DNA of 64,000 nt from Anthostomella pinea (taxonomy: Eukaryota; Ascomycota; Sordariomycetes; Xylariales; Xylariaceae): NCBI GenBank assembly GCA_963556695.1, contig CAUWAG010000020.1:3782001-3846000 (forward strand), given 5' to 3'. Positions 35,814 through 48,226 of this stretch are shown here, in pieces. Under the pieces are notes generated by a model. The model saw only the letters and a program-made list of their open reading frames with translations, ran no database searches and had not been told where the DNA came from. The translations under genes and the position numbers were made by a program. Every line of letters starts with the position of its first letter. Position 1 is the stretch's first letter.

Positions 35814-36832
35814 TCACTCTTCCATCTGGTCTGCTTTCTGGTCCAGACTCTGCATCAAGGCCGTCTCCTCATCCACCTCGCCCTCAGGCCCGCCATTCCC
35901 AAAATTCAACCCCCTCTTCCTCATCTCGCCCTCGACAAAACCCCTCGTGATCATGCCCCCCCTCCCCAGCGGCTCTCCCTCCTCCCTCTGGCGCCGCGCC
36001 CAGCCCTCGAGGCTGCGCATGGCGACGACCAGGAAGCCCAGCTCCTCGCGGTCGACGTCGAAGACCTCCCACCAGGCGCACTCGGGCATCTTGGCTTTGG
36101 CGTCGCGCGCAACATTATAGACGGCGGCGACGGCGATCGCGTGCGGCTGGTGCGTCAGGTATAGTAATTGCGGGCTCAGCAGGGCGGCGTTGAGGTGGGC
36201 GACGGCGCGGCGGGCGACCTCGGCGCGGGGCTGGCCCAGGAAGTCGAGCGTTTGGAGGTATGTCACGACTAGTGGGTGTGGGAGCGCGACGTGCGTGTCG
36301 AAGCCTAGCGCGTAGAGGATGCGCGCTTCGAGGGATAGGATTCGCGTGTGGAAGGATGCGTAGGCGGTTTCGGTGAGGTAGTAGGTGGATGGGTCGGGCT
36401 TGGGTGGCGATGGGGTGGGCGAGGGGGATGCCGCCTGGAAGAGAAGGCTGCTGGGCGAGAGGAGGTAGGCGTATACATTGCAGACGTCGCGCGGGGGGCA
36501 TGGGTGTGCGCCGAGCTTCGCGACGAGGAAGAGGGCGGCGGCTGAGACGTCCTGCGGGAGGTTAGTTGGTTGGCTCTGGGAGCTATGTACGGAAGGGGGA
36601 GACTTGCGCTGAACTCGTGGGCGAGCGGCGAGTCGACCAGCCAGTACCGCGCCAGCACGACGTTCGCCTGCGCGGTGACGGACTGCGGTACGCGCAGCAG
36701 GACGCCGGCCGCTTGTGTCAGGCACTGCGTCGCGAAAAAGATGGTGTCCTGGAGGTCCGACGGTAGCGCGCTGAACGAGGTCCGGCGGTACAGCTGGTCG
36801 ACCGTGGCGAGGGGGTTGGTCATGTGTGCCAT
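35814..36832 (-). CDS. Cyclin-box protein, cyclin L/K-like, with GC-AG intron
   Basis: A 320-residue cyclin, likely partner of a transcription or splicing-linked CDK. Exons are 36832-36608 and 36551-35814 on minus. The first cyclin box starts in exon 1 (YRRTSFSALPSDLQDTIFF, then QSVTAQANVVLARYWL with the typical family spacing) and continues in exon 2 with DVSAAALFLVAKLGAHP. The second fold is around FHTRILSLEARILYALGFD and HPLVVTYLQTLDFLG, near WWEVFDVDREEL. The intron is 56 bases and begins GCAAGT rather than GT; joining there keeps phase and restores the cyclin sequence HEFS-DVSAAA, while no GT donor does. A Pro/Ser-rich loop (SPSPTPSPPKPDP) interrupts the box. GC content is very high in the 3' half. 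Cyclin L is the closest match I recognise, but the subfamily is uncertain. Confidence 0.87.
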
Positions 36833-39314
36833 TGTCGGTGGTCTGTTTGGGGGCAGTACCAGAATTGTTGTATGTGTTGTTGGCTGTGTGTTTGTTGTTT
36901 GTTGACTCTCAGGACGTCATTGCGAGGCTGCAAAAATCTTGAGCTGCTGGATAGTTGAGCTGGCTCAGCCTGGCAGCTGAGGCTCTATAGTGGGGCTTTC
37001 AGCTGGTGTGGAGACTGCGGGGGATAGCTCTGCGATCACTGATAGGCTGATAGCGCGGTATACCCCTTGCTCCGGACTGCTAAATCTGGCAATCTGCCCC
37101 CCTATTCTTCTCTCGACATCTGCGTATTTGCAGGTAAAGCTTCACAGTGCATCCATCCTTCTAACCAATTCTACCAAACTTCATCCCGACAATTCTCATC
37201 ACAAATTAAACGTCTGAAAGAGGTAGCTGCACGGCAAACCCCCTTTCCCTCCACTTATCTGTCGGCTGGTGTGTGCATTCTTCGAGGAGGCGCAATGGTC
37301 AGACAGACGCGGGAAGCCTGGGAATCTCCGTTTTGGTTTCAAGTGTGAGAGCTGACAACGGTGTGAACGAAGGTGTTGAGTCGTACATCGGGATTGCCGA
37401 TGCTTGCTCCCTGAGCAACAGACACCCATTGAGTGCCAATATGCTTTTCCCATACGAACATAACGATCGTCATTGATGACTTATATCCATCCCCATCTTT
37501 CCTCCTCATATACGACACAAACTTTGGCGCTGTTTCGCGGACGATTGGCATGCCACTTGAATTCATGAAGCGCTCAACGGAGGCTGTCCCGTGTTTAAGG
37601 CTATGGCGTCAGAGGGCGGGATCGCAGCTAAGCCGTAAGGGATCGATTGAATACTTTGTACAAGGTTGATGATTCACATGCCACGTGCTGTACGGTACAT
37701 ATTCATCTTGGTTGGATCTTGTTTCGGATGGCGATCGTTCGTGGCCGGACTGAAAACGGAAGGTAATCAAACGCTTCACAGCTGTTGCAATACTATTACG
37801 AGGAATTATATGCCATTCTTGGCAAGGGTCTTTTCAGCTCAATCCCTGAAATAATGTAGAATCGCGTCCGTGCCGAAACATGACAGGCATCCAAAACGTC
37901 GCAGCCAGGTAGTCATCTTTTTTAATCTATACCAAACGTTGCACATTCATACCTTCCTATATACATATACCACCACTTACCTTTCTTACGATGGTTTGAA
38001 TATTCCCCTGGAGTGACCCCTGTGGATTAGGCTGTCATGAGTCATGACCCCTGAAGTGTGTTGCTAACAGCCCTAACAGCTTGAGTGTGCTTGCAAGTAT
38101 CTTGATGGTTTGCAAGGTACACTATTTCAGGGGTTAACCACCCAATGTGGCTTGGGTTAAGAAGTATGTCTGTCAGCACCCGCAGTAACCCGGCTGCCGG
38201 ACTGCAAGAACTTAGAAGCATGTATGGACGTACCTGTGTACTTGTAACTTGACTGTACACATGAAAGATTATCTTATTCGATATGAGCTGAAATCGGCAT
38301 CGAGCCTGGTTGCTTCAATATTTTCGAAGCAGGGCGGAAATGGGTTTCACCAGCCACGATTGACAATCCCAACCACATCATGGATGCAATGTCTGCATGT
38401 GGTCAAGCGGTGTGCCATGTGGGGGTTGATCGGGTGCGTTATCAGCCTCTCGTGACGTCGGCAGGTCGGGTGTTTCGGGCGTCAACCGCAAAGCGGCAGA
38501 GCCACCGCACAGACCGCAGCGCAATTGGAACCTTCCATAGAATGGCGGGCTGATCCTCGCAAGGAGGCGTCTTTGCGACGGCTGCTGATAATCTGATTCG
38601 CCGAAGGTTGCTTATCAGTAGCACCGCTGCACTGGACCCCCCGTCCGTGGATAGCGTGGGTATCGCTACCAGCATTGAACATTTAGCACGGCTGATTGAG
38701 TGATTGATTGCTCGAAAGTATTTGCTGTGGTTTTTCTACACTATCGTGACTATCTACTATCGGCACAGCTTTTCGAAAACGCGGCATGCATGCTCACCAC
38801 CACACTACTACCTACATGTAACCCAGTCGCATGCAGGAGATCACCTCCTGGGCACATTTTACGAGGAAGCACTCCGCAATGCATGTACGATCTGTTCGCT
38901 GCATCTTCTTCAGCCTCCTTGTGCTGTGCCTGCCTGTGTCTCGCACCTCGACGACTTGCCCCGCATTGACTCGGTACACCGCAAACTGTAACCTCAGAGA
39001 GACCCGTGGATGTTGAGAGCTTCCAACCCACACACACCATTCGAGAACGACGCCCGGACCAGACTCGTCGGACACGCCGAATTTTCCATCCATTGAGTTT
39101 GCGTCGCTATATAGGAGATGGCGCAGAGGCATACTGGCTTTCATCAGTAGCTAGCCGAGCACGCTGCCTACTGCGCAGGTTGGCGCCATCCGATACACCG
39201 TGTCACAGCCTCGTAGGCTCAAGCTGCGGCTAGTCGAACAGAGTTCCAACCGACTTCTCCAAGGCGAGAGGACCGAGATCCGGCGTCCTCCGTCAATCGA
39301 GACACCGGGGGAAA
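36833..39314. other. Long intergenic region before the Zn cluster gene
   Basis: The cyclin (minus) and the Zn cluster factor (plus) diverge across about 2.5 kb. No frame on either strand carries a domain. A GTTGTTTGTT-type simple repeat lies near 36865-36900. Such long upstream regions are common for fungal regulators. Confidence 0.5.
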
Positions 39315-42300
39315 ATGTCACCAGCCTCGCCGCCATCGCCGCACCCGCGCCCTTCGAAGCGCCCGCACCCGTCCTCTCCAGAGTCCAAAGACTCACCGGC
39401 TTCTGGAACCGTCGGTCCGGCCTCTCCCGTCACAGAAGCCTCACCCGATGGCGCGCCGCAGAGCTCCAAGGTCGGCCAGAGCAGCAGTTTTCGAAACGTC
39501 AGCGCATGTAACCGATGTCGGTTGCGCAAGAACAGGTGTGACCAGAAGCTACCGAGCTGTGCCAGCTGCGAGAAGGCAAGGGTGCCATGTGTGGGATACG
39601 ATCCAATAACCAAGAGGGAGATTCCGCGCAGGTCAGCCAATTGTCCCGGGGACCCGATCACGGTCGGCGCGTACCATGTTCCTGTTAGACTAACTTTGTG
39701 TCTCAGTTATGTCTTTTATCTCGAGACCCGCGTCGATCAGTTGGAAGCTCTGCTTCGTGCCAACAGCTTACAGTTTCCACCAGCTGAGAACCTAGAATAC
39801 TGCTCGAGACCTGGCACCGACGGGGGCCATGGTAGATCGCCCACGGATGGCTCGCACTCCATGCACCCCGAGGCGTTTGAGGCATCGGGTGGTGGAAAGT
39901 CATATAACAATGGAGAAGAACATGCAAGACCTAGCAAGATTATGAGGCATAGTGGCGGGAATGGACAGAGGTATCTGGGGTCTACCAATGGCGTGTCGTT
40001 CGCGCGCGTAGTCTTTGCCGCCGTCCAGTCATCTGTCGGAGATCACAGATCAAGTTCTGACAAAGCAGGAATTCGACCGTATAAGCCAGTCGCTGGGAAC
40101 GGGGCGGTCTCCTCGGGTACCTCCATGCGCGACTCGTTCTTTGGCCTCCACACACGACCGACCATCAGCCCGGCCGAGTTTCCTGACAAGGAATTGGCTT
40201 GCAAACTGGTAGAGTTGTATTTTCAGCATGCCAACCCACAGATCCCAGTTCTCCACCGCGAAGACTTCATGCAGATGTTCGAGCTTGCATACGCCGATGA
40301 AGGTAGGATACGGGGACCCAAAGAGCTGTACATGTTGAATATGGTGTTTGCTATTGGCGGTGGTATCATCATGGACGCGCAGACCGCCTCGTCGAGAACG
40401 TCGGGTGAGCTGAAGACCCAGTCTCAGCCGGAAGAGTACCATGCCAGCGCCATCATCCATCTTGAGGCCTGTCTTAGCAACAGTGGTGGTGGCCTAGAGG
40501 AGCTCCAAGCTGTGCTGCTTCTAGCAAACTTTGCTTTGCTCCGGCCAGTTCCGCCCGGCTTATGGTATGTCCCCATCGGTGCACATGAGTTCCCAAGTCA
40601 GAATGTTAACTCGGTTTAGGTACATCGTTGGCGTGGCTGTGAGACTGGCGGTGGATCTCGGTCTTCATTACGAAGATGGGAAAGATGTTGAGTTTGATCT
40701 TGGAGACTCGTCCAGTGCAAACAGAGGCGGTGGCGAGGGCGAAAGACCACGCGAGGTCCACCAGCGCGAAAGGGGCCGACGAGAATATATTCGCGACCTT
40801 CGGAGACGGTTATGGTGGTGCACCTATGCCTTCGACCGACTTGTCAGTACTTGTGTCGGGCGACCATTTGGTGTGTCTGATCAAGTCATCACAACTGAGT
40901 TTCCCTCCATGTTGGATGATCGCTATATTACCCCTGCTGGTATCGTTGTGCCTACTCCAGATGGCGAGCCATCATACAAGATTGTTGCGAAGCATTACTG
41001 GCGACTGCGATTATTACAATCAGAAATAATGCAAGTCTTGCAGTACCAACAGGCACAGATCGCGAGATTCAACGGTCAAAATATGCGGAACGAGTACATG
41101 CACACTCGTCTCCCCTCACCCTTCCTGTCGAGATTTGATTCATTCAGGAGCTGGAGGAAAAACATCGACGAGCGTTTATACGATTGGAAGAACTCGGCAC
41201 CAACCAAAGGTGATTCAGGGGTTGCGTTCTCAACCGAGTTCCTGGAGCTGAACTATTGGCAAGCAATCATCATGCTTTATCGCCAGAGTCTGAGCGTACC
41301 CGCCATGTTCGAAGGCGAATACCACACCTCCAAAGAAGTGAACAGCCCGTCCATTTACTCAGCCGAGTTGCGAGAAGATGAAGAAAGAGTCTACGTCAAG
41401 GTCGCCGAAGCAGGACAGAAGATCTTGCGGCTCTACAGACAGCTGCATGTGGTGGGACTTGTGAACTACACTTATCTGGCCACGCATCACCTTTTCATGG
41501 CGGGTATATCATACCTCTATGCAATATGGCACTCTCACGTTGTGAGGAGTCGACTGGTAAGTGCGCATGTTGGACCGATGATTGAAGCAGCTAACAGAGA
41601 AGTAGACGAGTGATGAGGTCGACTTCACTATTCTAGCAGCTACCTCGGTTTTCTCCGATCTTATTGCCAAATGCCCTCCAGCAGAAGCTTGTCGTGATGC
41701 TTTCGACCGGACAGCGAAGGCAACTGTCAAAATGGCTACTTCTACCGGCGGATTTGGACCGGTGTTGAATCGAAACAAGCGGGGATCGAAGGGTAACAGC
41801 GATAGAATGGACTATATCACTGCAAGGGAGGCAACAGCAAACCGGCAGAAGATGCATCAACGACCAGCTTTTGATCCTCGGTCAGGCGCACCTTACGATG
41901 TAAGCGCACACGATGGTTATGGTGGACGGAACGCACCTGCGCAAATGACACCAAGGCCAGGTCAACCAACAGCACCGTTCCGTCTCAACATCCCTGGTGT
42001 CAAAACCGAACAGGATGGGTACTCGATGCTTCGATCGATGCCAGTACCGAGCCTCAATACAGGTGGCTCTTCTGATCTAGTGTCCATGCCTGACAACTCG
42101 GCCATCGATCCCGTCCTGTTACCGTCTCCCAGCCCACGGGTAAACTCCCCAGTATCTGCAGCAAGTTTGACACCAACATCCACGAACCAGGGGCAATTCC
42201 CGCCTCAAGCTGGCCCGAACTCTAACTACAATCTTCTGAGGTCGCCCACAGCCGGATACAGCCCGGGACCAGGTACCCTGAACTACGCGGACCTACAGGG

Positions 42301-42496
42301 CATGGATTTCCTGCAAACCCTACAGGACCAGACCAGCGCCGATGGCACGAATAACAATACAGACATGCAGATGGACATGGGCTTTGGCATGGGCTGGGAG
42401 GGCATGCATCACGACTTTAGCGATGGACAACAGGTCGACCTCTTTGACGGATTTTTCTTCGGCGGCCAGCAGGGCGGCGGAGGGGCAATTGGCTGA
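39315..42496 (+). CDS. Zn(II)2Cys6 transcription factor
   Basis: A fungal binuclear zinc cluster regulator of exactly 1000 residues. Exons are 39315-39631, 39707-40564, 40620-41556 and 41606-42496. The DNA-binding domain is perfect: Cys65, 68, 75, 82, 85 and 92, spaced C-X2-C-X6-C-X6-C-X2-C-X6-C, followed by the linker GYDPITKREIPR and a heptad-type dimer helix YVFYLETRVDQLEALL. A fungal-specific middle homology region spans about 290-650 (AVRLAVDLGLHYE, RRRLWWCTYAFDRL, GRPFGVSD). The C-terminal 280 residues are Gly/Pro/Asn-rich with a Met/Asp/Gly-rich end (MQMDMGFGMGWEGMHHDF), a plausible activation domain. Target pathway is not recognisable. The first intron (75 bases) separates zinc cluster and dimer helix and is in frame if retained. 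Confidence 0.95.
39632..39706 (+). other. 75-base intron of Zn cluster gene, in-frame if retained
   Basis: The intron starts GTCAGC, has a GACTAAC branch site and ends TCTCAG. Its length is a multiple of three and it contains no stop codon. Retention would insert 25 residues between the zinc cluster and the dimerisation helix, so two isoforms are possible. Confidence 0.75.
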
Positions 42497-43869
42497 AGAA
42501 GTAGATCATACTGGCCCACACCTCGAGAGGTCTCTTTGAAATCCTCGCTTCCGCAACGATTGGCAAACTGATTTTATGCTATACGCGGAACACGAAGTAC
42601 GAATGTGGCGGACGGCGACATGACGAGCTTTTCATAATTAATGAAGAACACAACTGGACTCCGATCTACGCAGACGAAAGGAAAATGAAGGAAGGAAGGA
42701 ACGCAAGATACCTGGAGCGTGCGCCTCGTTTCGCTTGCTTGTATAATAATACTTGGCTCTCATACCCCCTGGTTTCGCTATCACTTATGTTGGCTTTGCG
42801 ATGGAGGACCTCCCTGGTCGTTGGCTTCTCATGAAACGGCGGGAAGGGGAAGGGGAAGTAGAGAAGGGAAATGAAAGGGGGACAGGAAATTCGCCTTCAC
42901 ACTCACGACTGGGAAGGAAGCGTACTCGGAGAGGCATAGAGTAACATTTCTGCCGTATAATGATAAATGTCTTCTTACTCTTCATACCAATTGGGCTTGC
43001 TTTGTACTGCGACTGGCGGGCATCAACAACACGGTCCCCGGACGTCATCTCCCGTACTTCGGCGGACGCAAGGCCATAAGTACCTATGCAAATGAAATTC
43101 CAAATTCGCAACCAGCAAAGGCGTAATGAATGGCGCAACTGTCAAATAACCAATGCGCTCCGCATCGATCTACGTGTACCCCTGGCCTAATAAACTATCA
43201 CCTAAAAGGAAGATGATCTTCGTAGCGGCTAGGGGGTTTAACTCACCTGGTAGCGAGCTTTTTGGTTTTTTATTTTTAGTTTTCTCCCCCTGACTGCGTG
43301 GATGGGAGGGACATGGGAGCTTTACGCCGAGTGTTGGTTGGGTGGGTATGATGGAGCTGACTCTATTATTTGTATCTCTTAAGGTACCTGCTGCTTGTTC
43401 AGGTTATGCTAATGACTGCGTTGAAACTTAATTCTTCTCGTGCATCGAATCAAGACGTTTGTTTGCCTCCCTAATTCGGGTCGGGTCTAGCGGGATACTG
43501 GAATACTCAAGTCTTTCCGAAACTCACCCACAGACAGGCCCGTGGGGGAATGCCCGATTTGCGGAAGACAAAGGTCATCTATCGTCGTAGATACAGAAAC
43601 CCTGCTCAACATCTTGCTGGGCGCCTTCTTTTAGGCAATGATACAAGTGTATGTACAGTCTCTGATATTATCAAAAAAGTGAAGCGCCGGCGTTCCTAGG
43701 TATTTGCAATAATCATATCCAGCACACTGCTCAAGCCAGCCAGCGCAGAACGCTTCTCATAAGCACACGATGAGTCCCATGGCCCGTACGTACCACCAAG
43801 CAAGCAGAAAAGGCCAGCTCACCCAACCAACCTTGATAATCTCCCCGGATTGACTGTATCAATCAATCT
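42497..43869. other. Intergenic region with purine-rich runs
   Basis: No gene is recognised. GGAAGGAAGG and GAAGGGGAAGGGGAAG runs occur near 42685 and 42842. The flanking genes converge, so 3' untranslated regions likely fill part of it. Confidence 0.5.
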
Positions 43870-44809
43870 CTAAACCCCCTTCTTCTGAGCACTACTTTGT
43901 CCATCCGCCCCATTAGCGGACCCGTCGTTGTTCCAGTATACGAAAACGCGATCCCGCAGCGGCGCAAAGACAGGCCACACGACGCGCACGCCAACCACGC
44001 AAACAAGTGAGGCGAACAGCTGCCAGGCCATCCACAGCATCGAGGCGCCCCACGGCGCGATGAACTTGAGCCACTCCTCGGGCTGGTAGTGGTCCTCCTG
44101 GCCCTGGATGAAGTAGTGCTTGTGCGGCGCCAGGGCGTGGTCGTCTTCGTACTGCTGGTGGTGGAAATGCTGGTCGGCGTCGAACTGGCACTGCTCGTCG
44201 CCGAACTGGCACTGCCCGTGCTGGTGGAGGTCGTCGTGTTGAGGTGGCGGTGGGGGAGGGAGGATGATCCGGCCTTCCTCGTCGACGGGCAGGTGCGCTA
44301 GCGTGAGGACCGTCACGAGCTTGACGTGCGCCTGCCAGAGAGAGAACGGCACGAACCAGATCGTGAAGACCTGGCGCATCGTCGCGTAGAGCAGGTTGTT
44401 GGGCTTGTCGAAGCCTGATATGCCAGAATCAGTCTCACATACACGTCTCCTTCATGTCTCCAAGTTCTTCCTCAGTCGCTATGTCTGTCACTGATTACGG
44501 GGACTGAAGAGGTTGTTGGAGAATAGACGGGAAAGGTTGACTTGACTCACTGATCGAGTCGACCTCGAGCTTGATCTCGGGGCTCAGCACGTGGTACCAG
44601 CGGTAGATCATCAGCACGACCCAGCGCGAGTCGATGATCCACGACGTGAAGGGGACGCGGTAGTTCTTGAACGACGGCACGCGGCAGAAGGGGTGGGTGA
44701 AGAAGGCGTCGCGCAGGAAGTAGTCGTTCAGCGTGTCGGTCTGGTCCTTATTGGGGCCCTCCGTCAGGGCCTTGACGATGCCCGTGAACTGGGCCTCTGG
44801 GTCGTCCAT
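43870..44809 (-). CDS. SigF-like / NTF2-like membrane protein
   Basis: A 267-residue fungal protein with an NTF2-like (SnoaL-type) fold. Exons are 44809-44551 and 44414-43870 on minus, with a GTGAGT donor and CAG acceptor. The N-terminal part matches the family: MDDPEAQFTGIVKALTEG, NDYFLRDAFFTHPFCRV, SRWVVLMIYRWYHVLSPEI, then ATMRQVFTIWFVPF and LVTVLTLAHL. The loop at about 150-190 is a Pro run followed by a His/Gln/Asp-rich segment, a lineage-specific insertion. The C-terminus has EEWLKFIAPWG and a hydrophobic helix (WMAWQLFASLVCVVGVRVVW) that likely anchors it to a membrane. The function of this family is not established; no catalytic residues can be named. The start is the only ATG before the conserved motif. 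Confidence 0.78.
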
Positions 44810-44912
44810 CTTGGGCGTTGGTGTAAAAGGTGGTTATAGAGCTTGCCTGACAGTGTGAGTTGGAGTTGCAATTGTGAGAGGGCGGTTCAGAAGATGAAGC
44901 TGGCGATGAAGG

Positions 44913-45095
44913 TTAGATCCGCTTCTTCTTGGACTCGGGCTTCTCTGACTCGGTCCGTAACAGGCGGTAGATCAAGACTAAGATGTAGGTTTGCGCGATG
45001 AGGAGGAGGAAGAAGAGCAGCGTTAGCAGCGAGAGAGCAACAACAAGCGTAGTCGAAATATCGGAAAGGGTGTGGCGGTGTTCGAACCACACCAT
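44913..45095 (-). CDS. Possible 60-residue single-pass membrane protein
   Basis: The frame starts at the ATG at 45093-45095 and encodes a neat small membrane protein: a polar N-terminus (MVWFEHRHTLSDISTT), one long hydrophobic helix (about 17-45) and a basic tail ending ESKKKRI, which resembles a KKxx-like ER signal without matching it exactly. Small membrane proteins of this layout exist in fungi, but no family is recognised. It lies about 100 bases upstream of the NTF2-like gene on the same strand, so it could instead be leader sequence of that gene. Confidence 0.42.
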   Translation of the reverse strand: MVWFEHRHTLSDISTTLVVALSLLTLLFFLLLIAQTYILVLIYRLLRTESEKPESKKKRI

Positions 45096-46122
45096 GGTTA
45101 TCAGTGTCGTCGGAAGGAGACGATTCCTAGTGTGTTTAATTAGTAAGTCGCGTGGAAAGAAGGGCCCGGGGGGACTTCGTGCAGTTGGCGTCGGGATGAT
45201 GTCATTCGGCGATGAGACAAGGTCCCACTGAATTGGACGGGAAAGACTGGAATGGAAGTGACATGTGAATCCAGGAACGACCCGAGCCCGCGGGGACACA
45301 ACCCCTGACTAACTAAGACCATGATACCGGTAGGTTATACTCACCTTGAGCCGTTAATTGACTGATCTATCATTACATTAGGTTTCTTAGTCAGGTAGGC
45401 CATTGAAAACTTTCTTGTAACTGTGCTGATCTTCCTTAACTTAAAAGAGTTATCAAGCTACTTAGTTGCGATTCAGGGCCCAGATTTTAACCTCATCCTG
45501 ATAACTTTCGGATCTTCGGGAATGATGCCGGAGTCTCGCGAATACGATAGACTCTAGTGGTATAGCTCAGTCGCATTGTGATGTTGCCCGTCACGTCTTA
45601 TTAGTACGATCTTGTAGCACGATTGCCCGAGGCCTGCCATTGCTAACCACAATATGAGTGCCTTGTTTTGTATCTGTCAACACAGGCACATCGAGTCGCT
45701 CTTAATGCTAAAGCCAAACTAATGCACGGCTTGGTTTCAATAGTTAATATATAATGGAGCTGACATAAGTGCGATTCTCCTGACCCAAATGTGTACTATA
45801 TAATGCAAGAAGCCAGCCAACAGGCTCCCAATAAAAGTCCTAAGTAAAGAGCCCCGCAAGCAAGCAACCCGCAGCTCATGGTGTATCAATACAGACAGGT
45901 AAGTGTAAACCGCTCGAAGGGTCGTGTACGTCAAACAATGCGCATATGCACCATGCCTACCGTTAGCAAACACACCATACCTTGTCCTACATCGCAAGGA
46001 CCTCCCCAAACCCCCATCACAATATGTACGCATGAAGCCGGCCTGCTCGAATCCATCTCGTTCCCAGAACATACACGCATATATATCCCGTAGTATCCCA
46101 ACCCACTCATCCATACACCTCC
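45096..46122. other. Intergenic region
   Basis: No gene is supported. The region separates two minus-strand genes and must hold the promoter for the small membrane protein or NTF2-like gene and the 3' end of the Arg/Ser-rich gene. A stretch near 45350-45760 is moderately AT-rich. Confidence 0.5.
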
Positions 46123-46902
46123 TCACCTCCGCGACTGGCTCCTCCGCCGACTCACATCCCGCACCGGCCCATCGCCGCCGGCGAACCGGTACGGGTCCAC
46201 ATCCCGATACCCGCCGCCGCTCCTGCGCTCGCTGCTCCGCCTGCGATGATGGCCCCTGCTGTCGCGACGGCGCGGCGGCGTATGCTCCTCGATAACCACG
46301 ACCTCATCGTCGTCGTCATCGTCAGGGACGATGCGCGGCGCGGGCGGCGGCATGGGCGGCGGCGGCCGGCTGACGCTGCGCGAGCGGTGCTCCTCGACCA
46401 CAATCTGGTCGCGGTCGGGCGTGCGCGGCAGCATGGGCGCAGCGGCCATGCGCTCGCGGCGGATCTCGACGGTCTCCGTGGTGCGGCGTCCGGGCGCCGG
46501 CGACCGCGAGGAGTGGTGCGAGCGGCGCTTGCTGTGGTGGCGGTGCGGGCGCGGCTTCGAGTGTCGCGATACCACGGATGCGGACGTACCGCCGCCGTTT
46601 CGGACGGAGCCCGTCTCGACGACGGCTGAGGGCCCGTTCCCGAGGTTGACGACCATGTATATGAGCCATAGCAGGAACAGGAAGCCCGCCACGGAGCCTA
46701 GGACTATGCCCACGACGGTGCCGGCGTCCGGGCCGAAGGGCGTTTGGCCGTAGCCCTGCGGTACGGTGTCGACGTTGGTGGCGGCGCGTGGGAGGATGCG
46801 CGCTGTGAGGGCTTTCAGGCCGGGCGTCGATTGTCGAGATCGTGGGGTGAGGGGCGAGAGGACGTCGCGCGCGGCGTGGCGCGAGGGGATGAGGGGTGCC
46901 AT
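46123..46902 (-). CDS. Single-pass Arg/Ser-rich membrane protein, hypothetical
   Basis: A single-exon gene for 259 residues. The first 55 residues are basic and Pro/Ser/Thr-rich without a clear signal peptide. A Gly-rich membrane helix follows at about 60-85 (GTVVGIVLGSVAGFLFLLWLI). The rest is cytosolic and highly charged: His/Arg/Ser-rich (RPHRHHSKRRSHHSSRS), a Pro-run (RPPPPMPPPAPRIVP), an acidic DDDDDDEVVVIEE patch and an RS-rich end (RRRSQSRR). This layout is common in Pezizomycotina proteins of unknown function. The coding strand has high GC. The ATG is the first one, 46900-46902. Confidence 0.8.
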   Translation of the reverse strand: MAPLIPSRHAARDVLSPLTPRSRQSTPGLKALTARILPRAATNVDTVPQGYGQTPFGPDAGTVVGIVLGSVAGFLFLLWLIYMVVNLGNGPSAVVETGSVRNGGGTSASVVSRHSKPRPHRHHSKRRSHHSSRSPAPGRRTTETVEIRRERMAAAPMLPRTPDRDQIVVEEHRSRSVSRPPPPMPPPAPRIVPDDDDDDEVVVIEEHTPPRRRDSRGHHRRRSSERRSGGGYRDVDPYRFAGGDGPVRDVSRRRSQSRR

Positions 46903-48226
46903 GTGCGGCGGGTCGGACGGTGTGTCGCTAATTGAATCACAGTAGGTGTCCCTATCATTCGCTAGGCTCGATAGTCGTGTAAATGTGATGAAGGTTGTGA
47001 CAGCGCTGGCTGTGTGATACGGTTCAATTCAACTGTGGGAGACAGGTGTTGTCGTCGTGTTTGGACGGCGGAGGTGTCGGGGTATTTCGCACTCTCCGCG
47101 CATGGAGGTACAGTACGACGATTGGCGTTTCTACCTGTGCTGTCCAGTCTTACAGTAATTTGCAATTGGCGAATAATACCAGTCTGCGTACAAGAATCGG
47201 ACGGCACTTCGAATGTGCAACGAGTGACTGACGACACTAGGGAAAAGGAGGGATGTAGTTCACAGTGAGGTACGAGGACAAGATGGTGGAATCGACGCGG
47301 GATGATGACGGGGATCCATCATCAGAATACAGAAGAGGCCCTCTGGAGCCCTCTGGAGTCTGTGTTGCGCCGGGCAACTCGCTAGCCTAGAATCCTCCAG
47401 CTATTTGCGGGCCGCCGTGCAGCGCTCATCTTATCGTGGGCCAGGGCATCCCATCTTTCCCACTCTTTCCCCGGTTTCTTGACATCGATGATCGACCCTC
47501 AACCCTGTGAAGAGCTTGGTCCTTTTCAATTGACATCGAGTAATTGCACCAGATTCAATGTCATGACGAGTAGTCTCGATAATAATCACCATCAAGTCAA
47601 TACGCCAAAGCTGCATTTGTTACCTACTGTTGATGCGCTTGATCCCGGTTTGTCTGCCCTGCTGGATTTTGGAGCAGTTGTTCCTCCAGGATCGACCCCG
47701 GCAGGGGTTGCGTCGACGCTATGGGGCAGCATTGGATGCTTGGAATTATCTTGAATAACCCTTGCTTGTCCTCCATTGATAACCAAGTAGCTCACTATGC
47801 TTCCGCCTTGAGATATATCATATCAGCCAGCTATAAAGGTTTGGTTAGTCTCGACGAGCCAGAGAATGAATCCCCGGGGGTATAGGCTGAACAACACTGA
47901 GAGTATTACCGACGCGAGTCACCTGACAGCGCGACACGAAATCCATCGCGGCCCGCGACTTGCTACTATGCTATTGCATTCAGGGTTGGTCTCGGGGGCT
48001 CACGCAGGATGTAACTAACAAGGATATTTCGACACGTGACACGCGGTATTCGGACATATTCGAGTCCAGTACCATTGGTGCTGCCTGGCTGTTGGAAGAA
48101 GCCTGGCAAGAAAGCGGTGAGACCTACCTTCAGCTCCATTATATAAGGAGGTGCGAATACCTTCCACGGATCCGTCAATCGTGACCAACAAACACACATT
48201 GCTATAAGCCCATATTACCAACAACA
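46903..48226. other. Intergenic region before the GFA-domain gene
   Basis: No gene is recognised on either strand. TATATAAGG at about 48139-48147 lies some 80 bases before the GFA ATG and fits a TATA box for that gene. Confidence 0.5.

Noticed and set aside
35721..36164. 147-codon frame opposite the cyclin gene
   Set aside because: Antisense shadow in very GC-rich coding sequence.
46246..46753. Arg-rich plus-strand frames opposite the single-pass protein
   Set aside because: Follow from GC-rich, stop-poor composition of the real gene on minus.
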